NCBI GenBank assembly: GCA_014867205.1
Contig: WGUO01000018.1
Span: forward strand, 10,434-74,433
Direction of reading: 5' to 3'
Source: Muribaculaceae bacterium
GTDB taxonomy: Bacteria > Bacteroidota > Bacteroidia > Bacteroidales > Muribaculaceae
Length of the DNA: 64,000 bases
Position 1 is the stretch's first letter. Every line of letters starts with the position of its first letter. Both the position numbers and the translations under genes were made by a program. The notes beneath the pieces were generated by a model that was given only the letters and a program-made list of their open reading frames with translations, had not been told where the DNA came from and ran no database searches. Positions 62,875 to 64,000 of this stretch are shown in pieces.

Positions 62875-63797
62875 TGTATAATCTGGATACTCTCACACAA
62901 GAAACTAATCTTCGTAAGGCATGGCCTAATGAAGCAAAAGATTTTACCCCTTGGTTGGCTGACAATCTAGAATATATTGGAAATATTCTTGAAATGGATT
63001 TGGAACTCATAGAGAAAGAGTCGAAAGTCGGAGGATATTCAGCAGATATATTGGCTAAGGTGGCTGATGCAGAGGATGATTCTGAGAGCTATGTGGTTAT
63101 AGAGAATCAACTTGAAGATTCCAATCATGACCATTTAGGTAAACTAATCACCTACGCATCAGGAAAGAAAGCAAAAGCGATAGTCTGGGTCGTGAAGAAA
63201 GCACGTGACGAGCATAGAGAGGCTATTAAATGGCTCAATGAGAACACGACATCCGAACTGGGCTTTTATCTCCTTGAAATAGAGTTGTGGCATATTGGCT
63301 CATCAAAGCTCGCACCTAAGTTTAATATTGTTGAACGTCCTAATGAATGGGCCAAAATAGTGAAATCATCTGCAGAGGTTTCCGATACAAAAGTTCAACA
63401 ACTCGAATTTTGGCAGGCATTCATTGACTATGCTGGCAATACAAGTTTTACAAAGTCATTCCGGCTCCCTTCTGCACATCCTCAGAATTGGTTCAACCTG
63501 GCGATTGGAAGCAGTAAATGCAATATTTGTCTGGAGGCCAAAAAACAGAAGCAGGAAGCAACAGTCGGTATTTACATTTATGATGACAAGGAGTTATACC
63601 ATAAAATTGAATCCGATAAACAGGCTGTTGAAACTGCGGTTAATAGCACCCTCCATTGGACTGAGGCAAAGAAAGCTTCGCGCTTCTACGAAACTAAATC
63701 ATTTGACATGAATGATCCATCTTCATGGGAAGAGGTGTTCAAGTGGTTTATGGAGAAATGTCTTCTCTTTAAAAAGGTAGTTCAGAAATACCTATAA
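62874..63797 (+). CDS. DUF4268 protein with PD-(D/E)XK-like nuclease domain
   Basis: 307 residues. The N-terminal about 150 residues show a PD-(D/E)XK pattern: Glu44 or Glu47 in the first helix, GGYSADILA with Asp58, then YVVIENQLE with Glu77 and Gln79 (E-x-Q), and HDHLGKLITYASG. The C-terminal half (about 170-300) is DUF4268-like: FWQAFIDYAGN, HPQNWFNLAIGSS, ATVGIYIYDDKELYHKIESD. Such proteins are often found in defence islands. Translational overlap with the GIY-YIG gene implies a joint function. It is the only gene pair of its kind in the window. Confidence 0.85.
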   Translation: MYNLDTLTQETNLRKAWPNEAKDFTPWLADNLEYIGNILEMDLELIEKESKVGGYSADILAKVADAEDDSESYVVIENQLEDSNHDHLGKLITYASGKKAKAIVWVVKKARDEHREAIKWLNENTTSELGFYLLEIELWHIGSSKLAPKFNIVERPNEWAKIVKSSAEVSDTKVQQLEFWQAFIDYAGNTSFTKSFRLPSAHPQNWFNLAIGSSKCNICLEAKKQKQEATVGIYIYDDKELYHKIESDKQAVETAVNSTLHWTEAKKASRFYETKSFDMNDPSSWEEVFKWFMEKCLLFKKVVQKYL

Positions 63798-63816
63798 TCT
63801 TCACTTATACACTGCT

Positions 63817-63948
63817 ATGGACAAATCGGACCTACATAACCTTGGGACTTTTGAGTGGATGCAGATTCTGCATGAGCTTCATAAGTTAGGCTATCAGAAA
63901 CTCCGCTGGATGTCTTGTATGGCTCCATCAGGACTTAGTTTGCGCTGA
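63817..63948 (+). pseudogene. Short ORF, possible 5' fragment of a lost gene
   Basis: A 43-codon ORF begins MDKSDLHNLGTFEWMQIL and continues HELHKLGYQKLRWMSCMAPS, ending GLSLR and a TGA. The composition is protein-like, and the abrupt end after what looks like the start of a beta strand suggests truncation of a longer gene. It follows the DUF4268 gene by 19 bases, as a third operon member would. Real short gene or remnant cannot be told apart here. Confidence 0.45.
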
Positions 63949-64000
63949 AGTTGTCTAAACTAATTTGATTTGTGAAATTTTTTAAGGAAAATAACGATAA

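Overview
The window looks like a chromosomal segment of a gut Bacteroidales bacterium, most likely of the Muribaculaceae (S24-7) type. Several things support this. Promoters fit the Bacteroidetes pattern TTTG-N19-21-TAnnTTTG. The gene set includes DUF4295 beside L33 and L28, DUF5106, a TonB-receptor-like barrel protein, BspA-type leucine-rich repeat proteins, TPR/HTH membrane regulators and a menaquinone pathway. Shine-Dalgarno sequences are mostly absent. The genus assignment is inference; no 16S rRNA or tRNA gene was seen.

Layout. 1-3095 (minus): urease structural genes ureA-ureB-ureC, with ureC cut by the window edge, and a small membrane protein upstream behind a terminator. 3461-17617 (plus): a secreted LRR protein; a run of kinase, SGNH hydrolase, DUF5106/thioredoxin-like protein, DoxX, MnmA and DUF151 nuclease; then argR, an ArgC-like protein, ssb, speA, truA, ligA; then rpe and a DedA protein. 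17722-26579 (minus): a TonB-receptor-like protein with a lipoprotein and a membrane-bound TPR/HTH regulator, a KilA-N gene, a periplasmic MalS-like GH13 protein, a LuxR-type and a Crp/Fnr-type regulator. 26765-38406 (minus): menE-menC-menB-menD, fmt, a ClC channel, a polyprenyl-phosphate sugar transferase, a TsaC/Sua5 protein and nadE. 38641-42932: a small beta-barrel protein (plus), then on minus DUF4295-rpmG-rpmB, an alpha-1,2-fucosyltransferase-like protein, CinA, tsaD. 43061-51320 (plus): TamB-like protein, patatin phospholipase, cytoplasmic GH13 amylase, prs. 51399-60872 (minus): M13 peptidase, menF, rimO, ftsY, a large secreted LRR protein and a second TPR/HTH membrane regulator. 61013-63948: an AT-rich accessory stretch with a four-helix-bundle gene between two 9-nt repeat arrays, then a GIY-YIG nuclease overlapping a PD-(D/E)XK-type DUF4268 protein, and a short ORF that may be a gene remnant.

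How it works together. Urease would release ammonia from host urea. menF, D, B, C and E make the naphthoquinone head group for anaerobic respiration. The argR-speA cluster handles arginine sensing and polyamine synthesis. The surface proteins and their membrane-bound HTH regulators look like envelope sensing and nutrient-capture modules.

Most notable are four things: an ArgC homologue beside argR that has lost both catalytic residues; a MalS-like GH13 protein whose active-site motifs are largely replaced, while a second GH13 in the same window keeps all of them; the two matching 14-unit 9-nt arrays around the four-helix-bundle gene, with a short related array near rpe; and the overlapping two-nuclease gene pair, a candidate restriction or defence module.
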